Source: Candidatus Moranbacteria bacterium RIFCSPHIGHO2_01_FULL_55_24
GTDB lineage: Bacteria > Patescibacteria > Paceibacteria > Moranbacterales > UBA1568
Assembly: GCA_001786575.1 (NCBI GenBank)
Contig: MFRW01000003.1
Coordinates: 9,251-73,250 of the forward strand
Length of the DNA: 64,000 nt
Direction of reading: 5' to 3'
Positions within the stretch are counted from its first letter, which is position 1. Every line of letters starts with the position of its first letter. Both the position numbers and the translations under genes were made by a program. This document shows positions 38,335 through 47,821 of the stretch, piece after piece. A model generated the notes under the pieces. It saw only the letters and a list, made by a program, of their open reading frames with translations, made no database searches and was not told the origin of the DNA.

Positions 38335-40524
38335 ATGAAGCTCCTCATCGTCGAATCGCCATCCAAAGCCAAGACTATCGAGAAGTACCTGGATAATGAG
38401 TACCGCGTGGTCGCCTCTATCGGGCATATCCGGGACCTCCCCAAAAACAACAAGAAGGCCATCGACATCGAGGGCGGCTTCGTGCCGCACTACGAAATCT
38501 CCCCCGGCAAGGAGAAGGTGGTTTCGGAACTGAAAAGCCTCGCCAAGAAAAGCGACGAAGTACTCCTCGCAACCGACCCCGACCGCGAAGGCGAAGCGAT
38601 CGCGTGGCACGTCGCCGAAACCTGCGGCCTGAAGAAACCGAAGCGCGTCCTCTTCTACGAGATCACCCCAAGCGCCGTCAAAGAAGCGATGAAGCATCCG
38701 CGCGACCTCGACGAACATCTGCGCCGCGCCCAAGAAGCGCGCCGGGTCCTCGACCGGCTCGTGGGCTATGATCTCTCCGGCCTGATCTGGAAAAAGGTGC
38801 GCTACGGACTGTCCGCCGGGCGCGTCCAATCCCCTGCGCTCCATATACTCGTAACGCGGGAACTGGAGATTCGCGCCTTCAAACCGGAAGCCTACTGGGT
38901 GCTCACGGCCGATGTCACGACGCCTAAAGGCGAGCTCATCACGCTCACCGCGACCGAAGAGCCACGGAACGAAGCACGTGTCGAGGAGATTCTTGCCCTC
39001 GGCAAGAAAGGCTCCTGGAAAGTTACCGACGTGAAAGAAACGGAAGTGGCCAAGCGTCCCCGCGCGCCGTTCACTACTTCTACCCTCCAGCAGGCAGCGA
39101 GCTCGCGCCTCGGCTTTTCCCCGAGCCGCACCATGCGCGTGGCCCAGAAGCTCTATGAGAATGGGCACATCACCTACATGCGTACCGACAGCACCTCTTT
39201 GAGCAAAGAGGCTATCGGGACCATCGCCAATGCGGTCGAGAGCGAATTCGGGAAAGACTCTCTCTCTATCCGCCAATACAAGACCAGGAGCAAGAATGCC
39301 CAGGAAGCCCATGAGGCGATCCGTCCGACGCGCGCCGACAAGAAGACTGCCGGCACCACCGACGAAGAAAAGAAGCTCTATACTCTCATCCGTGTCCGCA
39401 CGCTTGCTTCGCAGATGAGCGATGCCCGCACGCTCCGCACCAAGATCACCGCGAATACCGGAGATGAAGGCATGCCGGACTTTACCGTAACCGGCTCACG
39501 CCTGCTCTTCGCCGGCTGGCTCGCTCTCGACACGGCCGCTCAAGGCGAAGACACGATGCTGCCGAAAACCGCCGCAGGAGAGGCGCTCGCCTTGAAGGAT
39601 CTCCGTTCCGAAGGCAAAGAAACGCTCCCGCCCAACCGCTACTCCGAAGCTGGTCTCGTGAAAGAGCTCGAGAAGCGCGGTATCGGCCGGCCGAGCACCT
39701 ACGCCTCGATCATCAAGACCATCGTCGACCGCGGCTATGTGACCAAGGATGGGAAAGCGCTCGTACCCACAGAAACCGGTGAAGTCGTCGACACCTTCCT
39801 TTCCGAACACTTCCAAGACTTCGTCTCGGATACCTTCACCGCAGAAATGGAAAACAAGCTCGACGATATCGCCGAAGGCACGCGCGACTACGAGGAAACG
39901 CTCCGCGAATTCTATACCCCCTTCACCAAGGAAGTGAAGTCCAAAGACAAGCTCGAAAAGATGACGAACCTCGGGGACGCGCCTGAAGGCACCGTCTGCC
40001 CCAAGTGCGGAAGCAAGATGATCGTGAAGCTCGCCAAGAACGGCAAGTTCCTCTCCTGCTCGCGTTTCCCGGAATGCGACGGAGCCCGGACCATAGACGG
40101 CAAAGAGCTCGAAGGCCCCAAAGAGACCGGCGAGGCCTGTCCCAAGTGCAAAGACGGCAAACTCGTGGAGCGCGACGGGCGCTTCGGGCGCTTCGTGGCC
40201 TGCTCCAATTATCCGAAATGCAAATACATCAAGAAGGATGAGTCATCGATGCCGACCACCGGAGTGAAATGCCCCGTCTGCAACAAGGGCGAGATGGTCG
40301 AGCGGCGCGGACGCTATGGCATCTTCTACAGCTGTTCCAACTATCCCGACTGCAAGAACGCCATCAAGTCCAAGCCGACCGGAAAACTCTGCGAGTATAT
40401 CCGCGAGGACAAAGGCGGCAAGCCCTGCGGCGCGCTCATGATGGAGGGAACCAAGACGATCCCCGAACGCTGCAGCGACAAGACCTGTCCCAACCACAAC
40501 CCGCACAAGCTGGAAAAGAAGTAA
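38335..40524 (+). CDS. topA: DNA topoisomerase I (type IA)
   Basis: Relaxes negative supercoils. TOPRIM domain at the N-terminus (LLIVESPSKAKTIEKYL; DPDREGEAIAWH), catalytic Tyr in ITYMRTDSTSLS and the core to ~residue 545. Three complete zinc-ribbon repeats (CPKCGSKM..., CPKCKDGK..., CPVCNKGE... each closing with C..FPEC or CSNYP.C) and a diverged fourth C-rich unit end the protein. Length 729 aa. Ends with a strong terminator. Confidence 0.96.
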   Translation: MKLLIVESPSKAKTIEKYLDNEYRVVASIGHIRDLPKNNKKAIDIEGGFVPHYEISPGKEKVVSELKSLAKKSDEVLLATDPDREGEAIAWHVAETCGLKKPKRVLFYEITPSAVKEAMKHPRDLDEHLRRAQEARRVLDRLVGYDLSGLIWKKVRYGLSAGRVQSPALHILVTRELEIRAFKPEAYWVLTADVTTPKGELITLTATEEPRNEARVEEILALGKKGSWKVTDVKETEVAKRPRAPFTTSTLQQAASSRLGFSPSRTMRVAQKLYENGHITYMRTDSTSLSKEAIGTIANAVESEFGKDSLSIRQYKTRSKNAQEAHEAIRPTRADKKTAGTTDEEKKLYTLIRVRTLASQMSDARTLRTKITANTGDEGMPDFTVTGSRLLFAGWLALDTAAQGEDTMLPKTAAGEALALKDLRSEGKETLPPNRYSEAGLVKELEKRGIGRPSTYASIIKTIVDRGYVTKDGKALVPTETGEVVDTFLSEHFQDFVSDTFTAEMENKLDDIAEGTRDYEETLREFYTPFTKEVKSKDKLEKMTNLGDAPEGTVCPKCGSKMIVKLAKNGKFLSCSRFPECDGARTIDGKELEGPKETGEACPKCKDGKLVERDGRFGRFVACSNYPKCKYIKKDESSMPTTGVKCPVCNKGEMVERRGRYGIFYSCSNYPDCKNAIKSKPTGKLCEYIREDKGGKPCGALMMEGTKTIPERCSDKTCPNHNPHKLEKK

Positions 40525-40529
40525 ACCGA

Positions 40530-40554
40530 AACTCCCCTTTCCGGGGAGTTTTTT
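40530..40554 (+). terminator. intrinsic terminator of topA
   Basis: AACTCCCC/GGGGAGTT stem with TTTTTT tail directly after the stop. Confidence 0.9.
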
Positions 40555-40576
40555 CTACGCGCTGTTTGAAAGATTT

Positions 40577-41410
40577 TCACATTATCCTTCTCAATTCCTT
40601 CCACGCCACCAAGAGGACAAGCCAGCCGATCGTCACGAGAACGATCATGGCTCCGCTTGGAAAAGCGAAGAGTTGCGCCAAGAGAAGTCCGAGAACAGTG
40701 CTTGAAAGCGAAAGGAGAAGAGCTATGAAAAACGTTTTCCAGAAGCCTTTGCCAAGCTGCATCGAAGCGAGGACAGGGATAACCAGAAGCGCTCCAATCA
40801 TGAGCGATCCGACCATAGAAAGGGCCAGCGTAATGAAAGCGGTCACTGCAAAGAAAAAAAGAAATTGGAACAAGCCCTTCGATACCCCGCTCACTTGGGC
40901 CAATTCTTCGTCGAGAGCCATCATGAAATATTCTTTCTGGTAACGATACACCGCTATTCCCAATACCACGAGCATCAGAGCTAGTACACCGATCTGAAGC
41001 CACGTCACCTCCGCAATGCTTCCGAAAAGAAAACTCTCGATCCCGCCATGTTCCTCGCGATCATGAGCGTGCCCACCTTCTTCATGGATGTCCAGAAAAA
41101 TGATGGAAAGCGCCAGGCTGCCCGAAAGGAAAAGCGCCATAAGCGCATCCGTCGACGTCTTCCATCTCGTTCTCGCCCGTTCGATTCCGAGGCTAGCGAG
41201 AAACGTGGTCGCGAATGCCCCGATAAGCATGGGAATGCGGAAAAGAAGAGCGAGAGCGATCCCGAGCAGTCCGACATGGGAAAGAGCATCTACCAGAAGA
41301 GAGTACCGCCTCGTCACCAGATATAAGCCGATCATCGGAGCAATGGCAGCAAGAAGCAGGCCTGCGACGAGAATCTTTTGGAAATGAGAATCAAGAAAAA
41401 TTTCAATCAT
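40577..41410 (-). CDS. zinc/manganese-type ABC transporter permease (ZnuB-like)
   Basis: ABC-3 family permease with 7-8 hydrophobic helices; conserved LVDALSHVGLLGIALA early and LVIPVLAS late. A His/Asp/Glu-rich loop (HEEGGHAHDREEHGG, ~108-122) lies between helices and probably collects metal. The gene follows the ATPase gene by 9 nt under a Fur-family regulator. The solute-binding protein is not in this window. Confidence 0.9.
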   Translation of the reverse strand: MIEIFLDSHFQKILVAGLLLAAIAPMIGLYLVTRRYSLLVDALSHVGLLGIALALLFRIPMLIGAFATTFLASLGIERARTRWKTSTDALMALFLSGSLALSIIFLDIHEEGGHAHDREEHGGIESFLFGSIAEVTWLQIGVLALMLVVLGIAVYRYQKEYFMMALDEELAQVSGVSKGLFQFLFFFAVTAFITLALSMVGSLMIGALLVIPVLASMQLGKGFWKTFFIALLLSLSSTVLGLLLAQLFAFPSGAMIVLVTIGWLVLLVAWKELRRIM

Positions 41411-41419
41411 ACGCGTGCT

Positions 41420-42145
41420 TTAGTGACGGTGATGAATAACGCGCTCTCCGTGAGCCAGGATACGATCAAGATCTTCTCCGCTTATTTTCTTGGTTTCAGA
41501 ATAACCCAAGACCTTTTTGTCCAAGCAGAGAATATGGCGCGTATCACGGGAAACGACGTCATGATCGTGAGAAACGAGGATAATCGTCATGCCTTTTTCG
41601 TGAAGCTTCCGCAGCAGGGTGTACAGATCTTCCTCGTAACTCGTATCGATGCTCGTGGTAGGCTCATCGAGAACCAAGAGCTCCGGTTCCGAAACCAGGG
41701 CTCTGGCGATAAAGACGCGCTGACGCTCCCCTCCAGACAGCTCTCCCAAGCGACGGGATGCCAGATGGCCGATGCCGCACAACTGAAGCGCCTCCATAAC
41801 CGCTGTCATCTTAGAGGGTTTCCGATTACGATCAGCATAGCCGCTTCTTACCACCTCGAGCACACTGGCAGGGAAATTCAAATCTCCGCGAAAAACATTC
41901 TGCGGAATATAGCCGATTTTCTGCCAGCCGCGAAAAGCATTCAGCGGCTCGCCGAACAGTTCCACCTCTCCTCCTTGAATTTTCTCCAAGCCCAAGAGAA
42001 GACGAAGCAGCGTTGTCTTGCCGCTCCCGTTTCCGCCGAGGATGCCGAGGTAGTCTCCTTTTTCCACTTCGAAACTCACGTCTTGAAGCGCGCTGATCTG
42101 CTGACCATATGAATATGTGAGATGGGAAACTTTTACGATGGTCAT
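41420..42145 (-). CDS. zinc/manganese-type ABC transporter ATPase (ZnuC-like)
   Basis: ABC ATPase of 241 aa: Walker A GGNGSGKTTLL, Q-loop IGYIPQN, signature LSGGERQRV, Walker B LLVLDEPTTSID, H-loop VSHDHD. The long in-frame extension to 42406 is a shadow of the regulator gene; ATG 42145 starts MTIVKVSHLTYSYG, 7 nt after the regulator stop. Confidence 0.92.
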   Translation of the reverse strand: MTIVKVSHLTYSYGQQISALQDVSFEVEKGDYLGILGGNGSGKTTLLRLLLGLEKIQGGEVELFGEPLNAFRGWQKIGYIPQNVFRGDLNFPASVLEVVRSGYADRNRKPSKMTAVMEALQLCGIGHLASRRLGELSGGERQRVFIARALVSEPELLVLDEPTTSIDTSYEEDLYTLLRKLHEKGMTIILVSHDHDVVSRDTRHILCLDKKVLGYSETKKISGEDLDRILAHGERVIHHRH

Positions 42146-42152
42146 AGCGTTA

Positions 42153-42587
42153 TCACATGGAATAAGCGCAAGTCTGGCACAAGCCGAAAAATTCAAGCGA
42201 ATGGCGGAGGATGGTGAACCGGTGCGCGCGGCCGATAGAGCGCTCCTGACGGAGGATCTCCCGCTCATCCAGGTCGATATCCTCGATGCGCTCGCATTCC
42301 AAGCATACCAGATGGTGGTGATGCGCGAGAGCGACGCGCTCGTAGTATTCGCGCCGGCCACCGAGACTGATCGGGCGGATAGCGCCGAGCGCCTCCAGCC
42401 GATCAAGATCCCGGTACACCGTCGTCTTGTTGACCATCACTCCTCGCTTCTCCATGAGCGCGAGTATTTCCGGAGCCGAGAGCGGCTTGGCAGTGGAGTC
42501 GAACACATGAGCAAGCGCTCGGCGGGCAGGGGTGAGCCGCACCTTCTGGTCTTTCAAGAGAGAAATAATGGTTTCTTGTTTTATCAT
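42153..42587 (-). CDS. Fur-family metal-dependent repressor (Zur/Fur-like)
   Basis: N-terminal winged helix (RLTPARRALAHVF...SAPEIL.LM...VNKTTVYRDLDRLEALGAI) and a C-terminal dimer domain with the metal cluster AHHHHLVCLECERIEDID and closing CQTC. The two CxxC pairs indicate a structural zinc. First gene of the regulator-ATPase-permease operon, so it most likely controls zinc or manganese uptake, including its own promoter. Confidence 0.92.
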   Translation of the reverse strand: MIKQETIISLLKDQKVRLTPARRALAHVFDSTAKPLSAPEILALMEKRGVMVNKTTVYRDLDRLEALGAIRPISLGGRREYYERVALAHHHHLVCLECERIEDIDLDEREILRQERSIGRAHRFTILRHSLEFFGLCQTCAYSM

Positions 42588-42593
42588 GTTTTC

Positions 42594-42623
42594 ATGTTAA
42601 TGCAACTAAGTTGCATTTGTCAA
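42594..42623 (-). promoter_or_regulatory. promoter with Fur-family operator; near-leaderless start
   Basis: TTGACA (42618-42623) and TAACAT (42594-42599, 18-nt spacer). Between and overlapping them lies a perfect inverted repeat AATGCAAC-TAA-GTTGCATT (42599-42617). The predicted start site is at about 42587, the ATG itself, so the mRNA is probably leaderless and repression is by occlusion. Confidence 0.75.
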
Positions 42624-42702
42624 GAAGGGGAGAGGGGAGCGCAAAAAATCGAAGGATTCCTTTGAGAAAAGCAAAAAATAAAGCTTCCTCGAAAGCTTCT
42701 TC

Positions 42703-42731
42703 TTGGAATCCGCCGCAAAAATCGGTATACT
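42703..42731 (+). promoter_or_regulatory. promoter of the rel gene
   Basis: TTGGAA, 17-nt spacer, TATACT; GGAG and then ATG at 42748 follow, giving a leader of about 10 nt. Confidence 0.7.
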
Positions 42732-42747
42732 GGAGAATATACGTGCT

Positions 42748-44256
42748 ATGTATACAAAAGCGACACAATTGAAAGATATCTTCGAGGCCGCCGCCTATCC
42801 CCTTTCAAGCGATGATGAAAAATTCCTTACAGAAGTCTGCCAATTCTCCGAAGCGGCGCACGCCGACCAGAAACGCAAATCCGGTGAGCCTTATATCACC
42901 CACTCCTTGAACGTGGCCAAAATCCTCGCGGAAATCGGCATGGACGAGAAGACCATCGCCGCCGGCCTGCTCCATGACGTCCCGGAAGACACCGCCGTCA
43001 CGCTCGAAGAAGTCGCAGAGAAATTCGGGGAGGAAGTCGCTTACTTGGTGGACGGCGTCACCAAGCTCGGCAAGATCAAGCTGCGCGGATCGAAGGAGGA
43101 ATACTATCTGGAAAACCTGCGCAAGATGTTCATGGCGATGGCCCAGGATATCCGCGTCGTGATCATCAAGCTCGCCGACCGCCTGCACAACATGCGCACG
43201 TTGGAGCACCTGCCGCCGGAAAAGCAAGCGCGCATCGCCCGGGAAACCATGGAGATCTACGCCCCGATCGCCAACCGGCTCGGTATCGGGGAAATCAAGG
43301 GCGAGCTCGAGGATACCTGCTTCATGTATCTCGATCCCGAACACTACGAGGAAACCAAACGTCTCCAGGAAACCTACCTCCACGAAGGCCAAGCATACAT
43401 GGAACGCATCGTCTCGCTCTTTTCCAAGACGCTCAAGGACGCCAAGATCCAGGTAATCGATATGCAAGGGCGCACCAAGGACCTCTACCGCCTCTACCAG
43501 AAGCTCAAGAACCACGACATGAACATCAACCGGGTCTACGACTTGGTCGCGATCCGCATCGTCGTCCCGGAAATCGCCGACTGCTACGAAGCCCTCGGCA
43601 TCATCCACCGCGAGTACCGCCCCATGGTCGGCCGCATCAAAGACTACATCTCCCTTCCCAAGCCGAACGGCTACCAGTCCCTCCACACCACGATCTTCGG
43701 TCCCGAAGGCCGCATCATCGAGGTCCAGATCCGTACCCAGAAGATGCACGACGAGGCCGAGTACGGCATCGCCGCCCACTGGATGTACACCGAACGCGAG
43801 CGTCCGGGCTGGCGCAGCTTCTTCCAGCGCCCGAAGGCCGCCGCACTCAAGGGTGCACGGCCGAAAGAACTCACCTGGGTCAGTCAGCTCAAGGAATGGC
43901 AGAAAGAGATCGGCCGCGATGACAAGGAATTCATCGAGGGATTGAAAATCGAATTCTTCAAGAACCACATCTTCGCTTTCACGCCGAAAGGAGATATCAT
44001 CGATCTTCCCGAAGAGGCTACCCCGATCGACTTCGCCTATGCTATCCACAGCGAGATCGGCCACCGGGCTATGGGAGCCAAAGCCGACGGCAAGATGGTG
44101 CCGCTCGATTATCACATCCAGAACGCCCAGGTGATCGAAATCCTCACTTCCAAAGAAAAAAAGAAGCCGAGCCGCGATTGGCTCAACTTCGTCAAGACTT
44201 CCAGCGCCAAGTCTCACATCCGCCGCGAACTCCGCAACAGCGAATTCCAGAAATAA
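42748..44256 (+). CDS. RelA/SpoT-family (p)ppGpp synthetase/hydrolase
   Basis: Hydrolase HD domain (THSLNVAKIL...AAGLLHDVPEDT..., residues ~35-180), synthetase domain (RTKDLYRLYQKLK, RVYDLVAIRIVV, RPMVGRIKDYISLPKPNGYQSLHTT, ~225-360) and a TGS domain (IFAFTPKGDIIDLPEEATPIDFAYAIH, ~410-475). The C-terminal helical and ACT domains of long Rel proteins are missing; 502 aa. Bifunctional by motifs. The start at 42748, rather than in-frame 42703, is set by the promoter. Its stop abuts that of convergent pilB with no spacing. Confidence 0.93.
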   Translation: MYTKATQLKDIFEAAAYPLSSDDEKFLTEVCQFSEAAHADQKRKSGEPYITHSLNVAKILAEIGMDEKTIAAGLLHDVPEDTAVTLEEVAEKFGEEVAYLVDGVTKLGKIKLRGSKEEYYLENLRKMFMAMAQDIRVVIIKLADRLHNMRTLEHLPPEKQARIARETMEIYAPIANRLGIGEIKGELEDTCFMYLDPEHYEETKRLQETYLHEGQAYMERIVSLFSKTLKDAKIQVIDMQGRTKDLYRLYQKLKNHDMNINRVYDLVAIRIVVPEIADCYEALGIIHREYRPMVGRIKDYISLPKPNGYQSLHTTIFGPEGRIIEVQIRTQKMHDEAEYGIAAHWMYTERERPGWRSFFQRPKAAALKGARPKELTWVSQLKEWQKEIGRDDKEFIEGLKIEFFKNHIFAFTPKGDIIDLPEEATPIDFAYAIHSEIGHRAMGAKADGKMVPLDYHIQNAQVIEILTSKEKKKPSRDWLNFVKTSSAKSHIRRELRNSEFQK

Positions 44257-46005
44257 TTACTCCTTCGTCACGCGCATCACTTCTTCCAAGGAAGTCACTC
44301 CCTGGACGATTTTCAGAAAACCGTCTTCCACCATCGTGGACATGCCGTTCTCTTTCGCCTTATTCTCGATTTCTTCGCTCGTGGCTGATTGGGTGACCAT
44401 CTTGCGTATATCGGTATCCATTTCCAGCACCTCATAGATGCCGTTCCGGCCCCGGTAGCCTTCTCCGCCGCATTGGTCGCAGCCAGCCGCTTTGTAGAAA
44501 GTGACTTCTTCCCAGGTCTTGGCGTCTTTCAGGTATTTCTTGCCTTCGCTATCATTCTGGAGGAATTTCATGATTTCCTCGATATCGTAGGATTTGGCCA
44601 GCGCCTCCACCTCTTTCTTCTCGAGATGGTACGGCTTCCGGCATTCCACACAGAGACGGCGTACGAGACGCTGCGCGACGATAGCATTCGTAGTAGAAGC
44701 GATGAGGAACGGCTCGGCACCCATGTCGAGCATACGCGGGAGAGCGGCCGCGGCGCTGTTGGTATGGAGCGTCGAGAGCACCAAGTGGCCGGTCATGGCG
44801 GCATGGAGCGCGATCTCGAGCGTCTCTTGGTCGCGGATTTCTCCGACCATCAGGATATCCGGGTCCTGGCGCAGGAGCGCGCGAAGCGCCGCGGCGAACG
44901 TCATACCGATCTTCGTCGAGATCTGCGTCTGGTTGACGCGCGGCATGCGGTATTCCACCGGGTCTTCAACGGTAGAGATGTTCACTTCCGGAGTATTCAG
45001 GATATCCATGATCGTGTAGAGCGTCGTGGTCTTGCCGGACCCGGTCGGGCCGGTCACCAGGATCATACCGTTCGGCTTGTTGATCTCGCGCTGGACGATC
45101 TCCAAGGAGTGCGGGTGGAGCCCCATCTTTTCCAAGGTCAGCCCCTTCGACGATTCGTCGAGGAGGCGCATCACGATCTTCTCGCCGTCGAAGACAGGCA
45201 GGATGCTCACGCGGAAGGAAATCTTGTAATCGTCCTTCTCGATCTTGAAGCGTCCGTCCTGCGGCAAGCGATGTTCGTCGAGCTTCAGGTTCGAGAGCAC
45301 CTTGATGCGCGCTACGATGCCGAGCGCGGTATCCTTCGGAAGCGTCATAGCGTCATGCAGCACGCCGTCGATGCGGTAGCGTACGTGCACTTCTTTCTCC
45401 TCCGGCTCGATATGGATATCGCTCGCGGACTCGAGGATCGCGTGCTTCAGGAGCGTATCGACGATACGGATAATCGGAAGGCCGGCGGCCATCGCTTCGA
45501 GGTTCTCTTCTTTCTTCTCACCGCCCTCGCCTTTCACCTCGCCGGTCAGGATATCGCCGAATTCCGCCTTGAGGCTCTTCTCGTACTGGTGGAGCGCCGC
45601 CTGGATAGACTCGCGGCTCGTAAGACACGGCACGATCTTGAGACCGGTTTTTTTCTTGATAAAGTCGATCGTCTGCAGGTCTTCCGGGTTGAGCATGGCC
45701 ACCTTGAGATCGGAGCCGCTCTTCTGGAAAGAGACGATGTTATATTTCTTGGCGATGAGTTCCGGAACGATCTGAAGGATCTCGATAGGAATCGCCTCCT
45801 TGGAAAGGTCGACGAACGGGATGCCGAGGATATACGCGTACATCTTCTGAAGCTCCGGTTCCTTGACCAGATCCTTCTCCAAAAGCACGCTTCCGAGATC
45901 TTTTTCTTCTTTTTTCGCCTGGGACACAGCCTCGTCTATCTGTTCCTTCGGGAGGATGTTCGAATCCGCCAAGAACATGCGGAGCTGTTCTGTATCGATG
46001 CGCAT
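44257..46005 (-). CDS. pilB: type IV pilus assembly ATPase PilB
   Basis: Drives pilus extension. N-terminal GspE-N domain (~1-150), Walker A GPTGSGKTTTLYTI (~328), Asp box and Walker B region LLRQDPDILMVGEIRDQETLEIALHAAMTGHLVLSTLHTN, and a tetracysteine zinc site CVEC...CDQC. Length 582 aa is typical. Partner of the PilC encoded at 2096-3316; here it stands alone between rel and groEL. Confidence 0.95.
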   Translation of the reverse strand: MRIDTEQLRMFLADSNILPKEQIDEAVSQAKKEEKDLGSVLLEKDLVKEPELQKMYAYILGIPFVDLSKEAIPIEILQIVPELIAKKYNIVSFQKSGSDLKVAMLNPEDLQTIDFIKKKTGLKIVPCLTSRESIQAALHQYEKSLKAEFGDILTGEVKGEGGEKKEENLEAMAAGLPIIRIVDTLLKHAILESASDIHIEPEEKEVHVRYRIDGVLHDAMTLPKDTALGIVARIKVLSNLKLDEHRLPQDGRFKIEKDDYKISFRVSILPVFDGEKIVMRLLDESSKGLTLEKMGLHPHSLEIVQREINKPNGMILVTGPTGSGKTTTLYTIMDILNTPEVNISTVEDPVEYRMPRVNQTQISTKIGMTFAAALRALLRQDPDILMVGEIRDQETLEIALHAAMTGHLVLSTLHTNSAAAALPRMLDMGAEPFLIASTTNAIVAQRLVRRLCVECRKPYHLEKKEVEALAKSYDIEEIMKFLQNDSEGKKYLKDAKTWEEVTFYKAAGCDQCGGEGYRGRNGIYEVLEMDTDIRKMVTQSATSEEIENKAKENGMSTMVEDGFLKIVQGVTSLEEVMRVTKE

Positions 46006-46061
46006 AGCTGTTTTGTTTTCGTGTTTTTATTATACCACGAGGCGGCATCGCTTTCCGCAAG

Positions 46062-46089
46062 AAAAAACAGCGGTCGCCCGCTGTTTTCC
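46062..46089 (-). terminator. intrinsic terminator of groEL
   Basis: On the minus strand ACAGCGG/CCGCTGT stem followed by TTTTTTC, just after the groEL stop. Confidence 0.85.
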
Positions 46090-46094
46090 TTGGT

Positions 46095-47753
46095 TTACAT
46101 CATGCCTCCCATTCCCGCCATCGGATTGGCTCCGGGGCCGGGCTCGGGCTTTTCCTCTTCCACTACCGCCGCCTCGGTAGTGAGGAGCAGCGCTGCGACC
46201 GATACGGCATTCTCCAGCGCCGTGCGGGTCACCTTCAGCGGATCGATGATACCGGCTTTCAGCATATCGTTCTCGAAGCTATTCTCTTTGGCATTGTAGC
46301 CGTAGTTCGGAAGCTTGCTCTCGAGCACGCGGTTCACCACGACCGCTGCATCCTCTTCTCCGGCGTTCAGAACGATCTGGCGGATCGGTTCTTCGAGCGC
46401 CTTCGTGACGATCCGGTACCCGGAAACATAGTCGTTGTCGATTTCCGTATTGTTCTTGTCAAAAGCCGCAAGGGCCGTCTTGGAGGCTTTGAGAAGTGCC
46501 GTACCGCCGCCGGACACGATCCCTGCTTCAAGGGCTGCCTTGGTCGCCGCGACAGCGTCTTCCATCTTGTGCTTCATATAGGTGAGCTCGGTTTCGGTCG
46601 CCGCGCCTACGCGGATCACCGCCACGCCGCCCGCAAGCTTGGCCAGGCGCTTCTGGAGCTTCTCGCGCTCGTAGGACTTGGTAGCGTCGGTCTTTTCGTG
46701 GAGCGCCTTGATTTCTTCTATGCGCTCTTCGAGAGCTTTCTTCTTGCCCTTGCCGCCGACGATGGTCGTGTCGTCCTTGGTGGCGATCACCTTCTGGGCG
46801 GAGCCGAGCATAGCGAGTGTCGTCGCTTCGAGCTTCATCCCCTTGTCTCCCGAAACGACGGCCGCGCCAGTCAGGATCGCGATGTCCTCGAGCAGTGCTT
46901 TGCGATTATCGCCGAATTCCGGCGCCTTCACCGCGAGCACGTTCAAGACGCCGCGGATCTTGTTCACCACGAGCGTCGCGAGCGCTTCGCCGTCGATGTC
47001 TTCGGCGATGATGACGATGTCCTTCTTGCCGGACTGGGCGAGTTCGTTTAGAAGCGGGACGATCTCGGCGATAGCCGAAATCTTCTTGTCGGTTACGAGA
47101 ATGCTCGGGTTCGCAAGCTCGGCTCGCTGCCCTTCGGCGTCCGTCATCATATACGGCGAGATGTATCCCCGGTCGAAATTCATGCCTTCGACGATTTCCT
47201 TGGAAAGGCCGAGCGTCTGCGACTGTTCGGTGGTCACGACGCCATCCTTGCCGACCGTATCCACGACGTCCGCGATCATCTCTCCCATTTCCCGGGATTC
47301 CGCAGAAATAGTCGCTACTTGGGCGATCTCTTCTTTCGAGCTGATCTTCTTGGATTGCTTCAGAAGCGCCTTGATGACATCGTTCTTGGCAGCTTCCATG
47401 CCGCGACGGATACCGATCGGATTCATTCCGGTCTCGACGAATTTGAGCCCCTCGCGCACGAGCGCCTGGGTGATGACGGTCGAGGTGGTCGTGCCGTCCC
47501 CGGCAATGTCATTCGTCTTCTCGGCGACCTGGCGGATGAGCTCCGCTCCGAGATTCTCGAATTTGTCCGGAAGCTCGATCTCCTTGGCGATCGACACGCC
47601 GTCATTCGTGATCGTCGGTCCGCCGTATGCCTTCCCGAGAATGACGTTCCGCCCTTTCGGCCCGAGCGTCACCTTGACCGCGTCCGCCACTTTGTCGATA
47701 CCGACTTTGATTCTCTTCCGTGCGTCTTCGCTGTATGCTAATTGCTTTGCCAT
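46095..47753 (-). CDS. groEL: 60-kDa chaperonin GroEL
   Basis: Folding chaperonin, 552 aa, with canonical blocks: KVTLGPKGRNVILGKAYGGPTITNDGVSIAKEI, AGDGTTTSTV (ATP site), DRGYISPYM, and the flexible GMGGMM C-terminus. Start at ATG 47753 (MAKQLAYSED). No groES is adjacent in this window. Controlled by a CIRCE-like element; ychF lies upstream on the same strand but has its own unit. Confidence 0.97.
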   Translation of the reverse strand: MAKQLAYSEDARKRIKVGIDKVADAVKVTLGPKGRNVILGKAYGGPTITNDGVSIAKEIELPDKFENLGAELIRQVAEKTNDIAGDGTTTSTVITQALVREGLKFVETGMNPIGIRRGMEAAKNDVIKALLKQSKKISSKEEIAQVATISAESREMGEMIADVVDTVGKDGVVTTEQSQTLGLSKEIVEGMNFDRGYISPYMMTDAEGQRAELANPSILVTDKKISAIAEIVPLLNELAQSGKKDIVIIAEDIDGEALATLVVNKIRGVLNVLAVKAPEFGDNRKALLEDIAILTGAAVVSGDKGMKLEATTLAMLGSAQKVIATKDDTTIVGGKGKKKALEERIEEIKALHEKTDATKSYEREKLQKRLAKLAGGVAVIRVGAATETELTYMKHKMEDAVAATKAALEAGIVSGGGTALLKASKTALAAFDKNNTEIDNDYVSGYRIVTKALEEPIRQIVLNAGEEDAAVVVNRVLESKLPNYGYNAKENSFENDMLKAGIIDPLKVTRTALENAVSVAALLLTTEAAVVEEEKPEPGPGANPMAGMGGMM

Positions 47754-47774
47754 AGTCTTTAATAAAAACAATTA

Positions 47775-47814
47775 TTAGCACTCATTATTATAGGTTGCTA
47801 GCCGTGTTCGTCAA
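47775..47814 (-). promoter_or_regulatory. groEL promoter with degenerate CIRCE operator
   Basis: TTGACG (47809-47814), 16-nt spacer, TATAAT (47787-47792). CIRCE-type half-sites flank the -10: CTAGCAACC, exactly 9 nt, GAGTGCTAA (47775-47801 on the plus strand reads TTAGCACTC-N9-GGTTGCTAG). One half matches the 9-base CIRCE consensus fully and the other at 6 of 9. HrcA-type repression is inferred. Confidence 0.8.
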
Positions 47815-47821
47815 GAGAGTT

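Noticed and set aside
42146..42406. N-terminal extension of the ABC ATPase to 328 aa
   Set aside because: The extra 87 codons are an out-of-frame reading of the Fur-family gene; ATG 42145 gives a normal ATPase.
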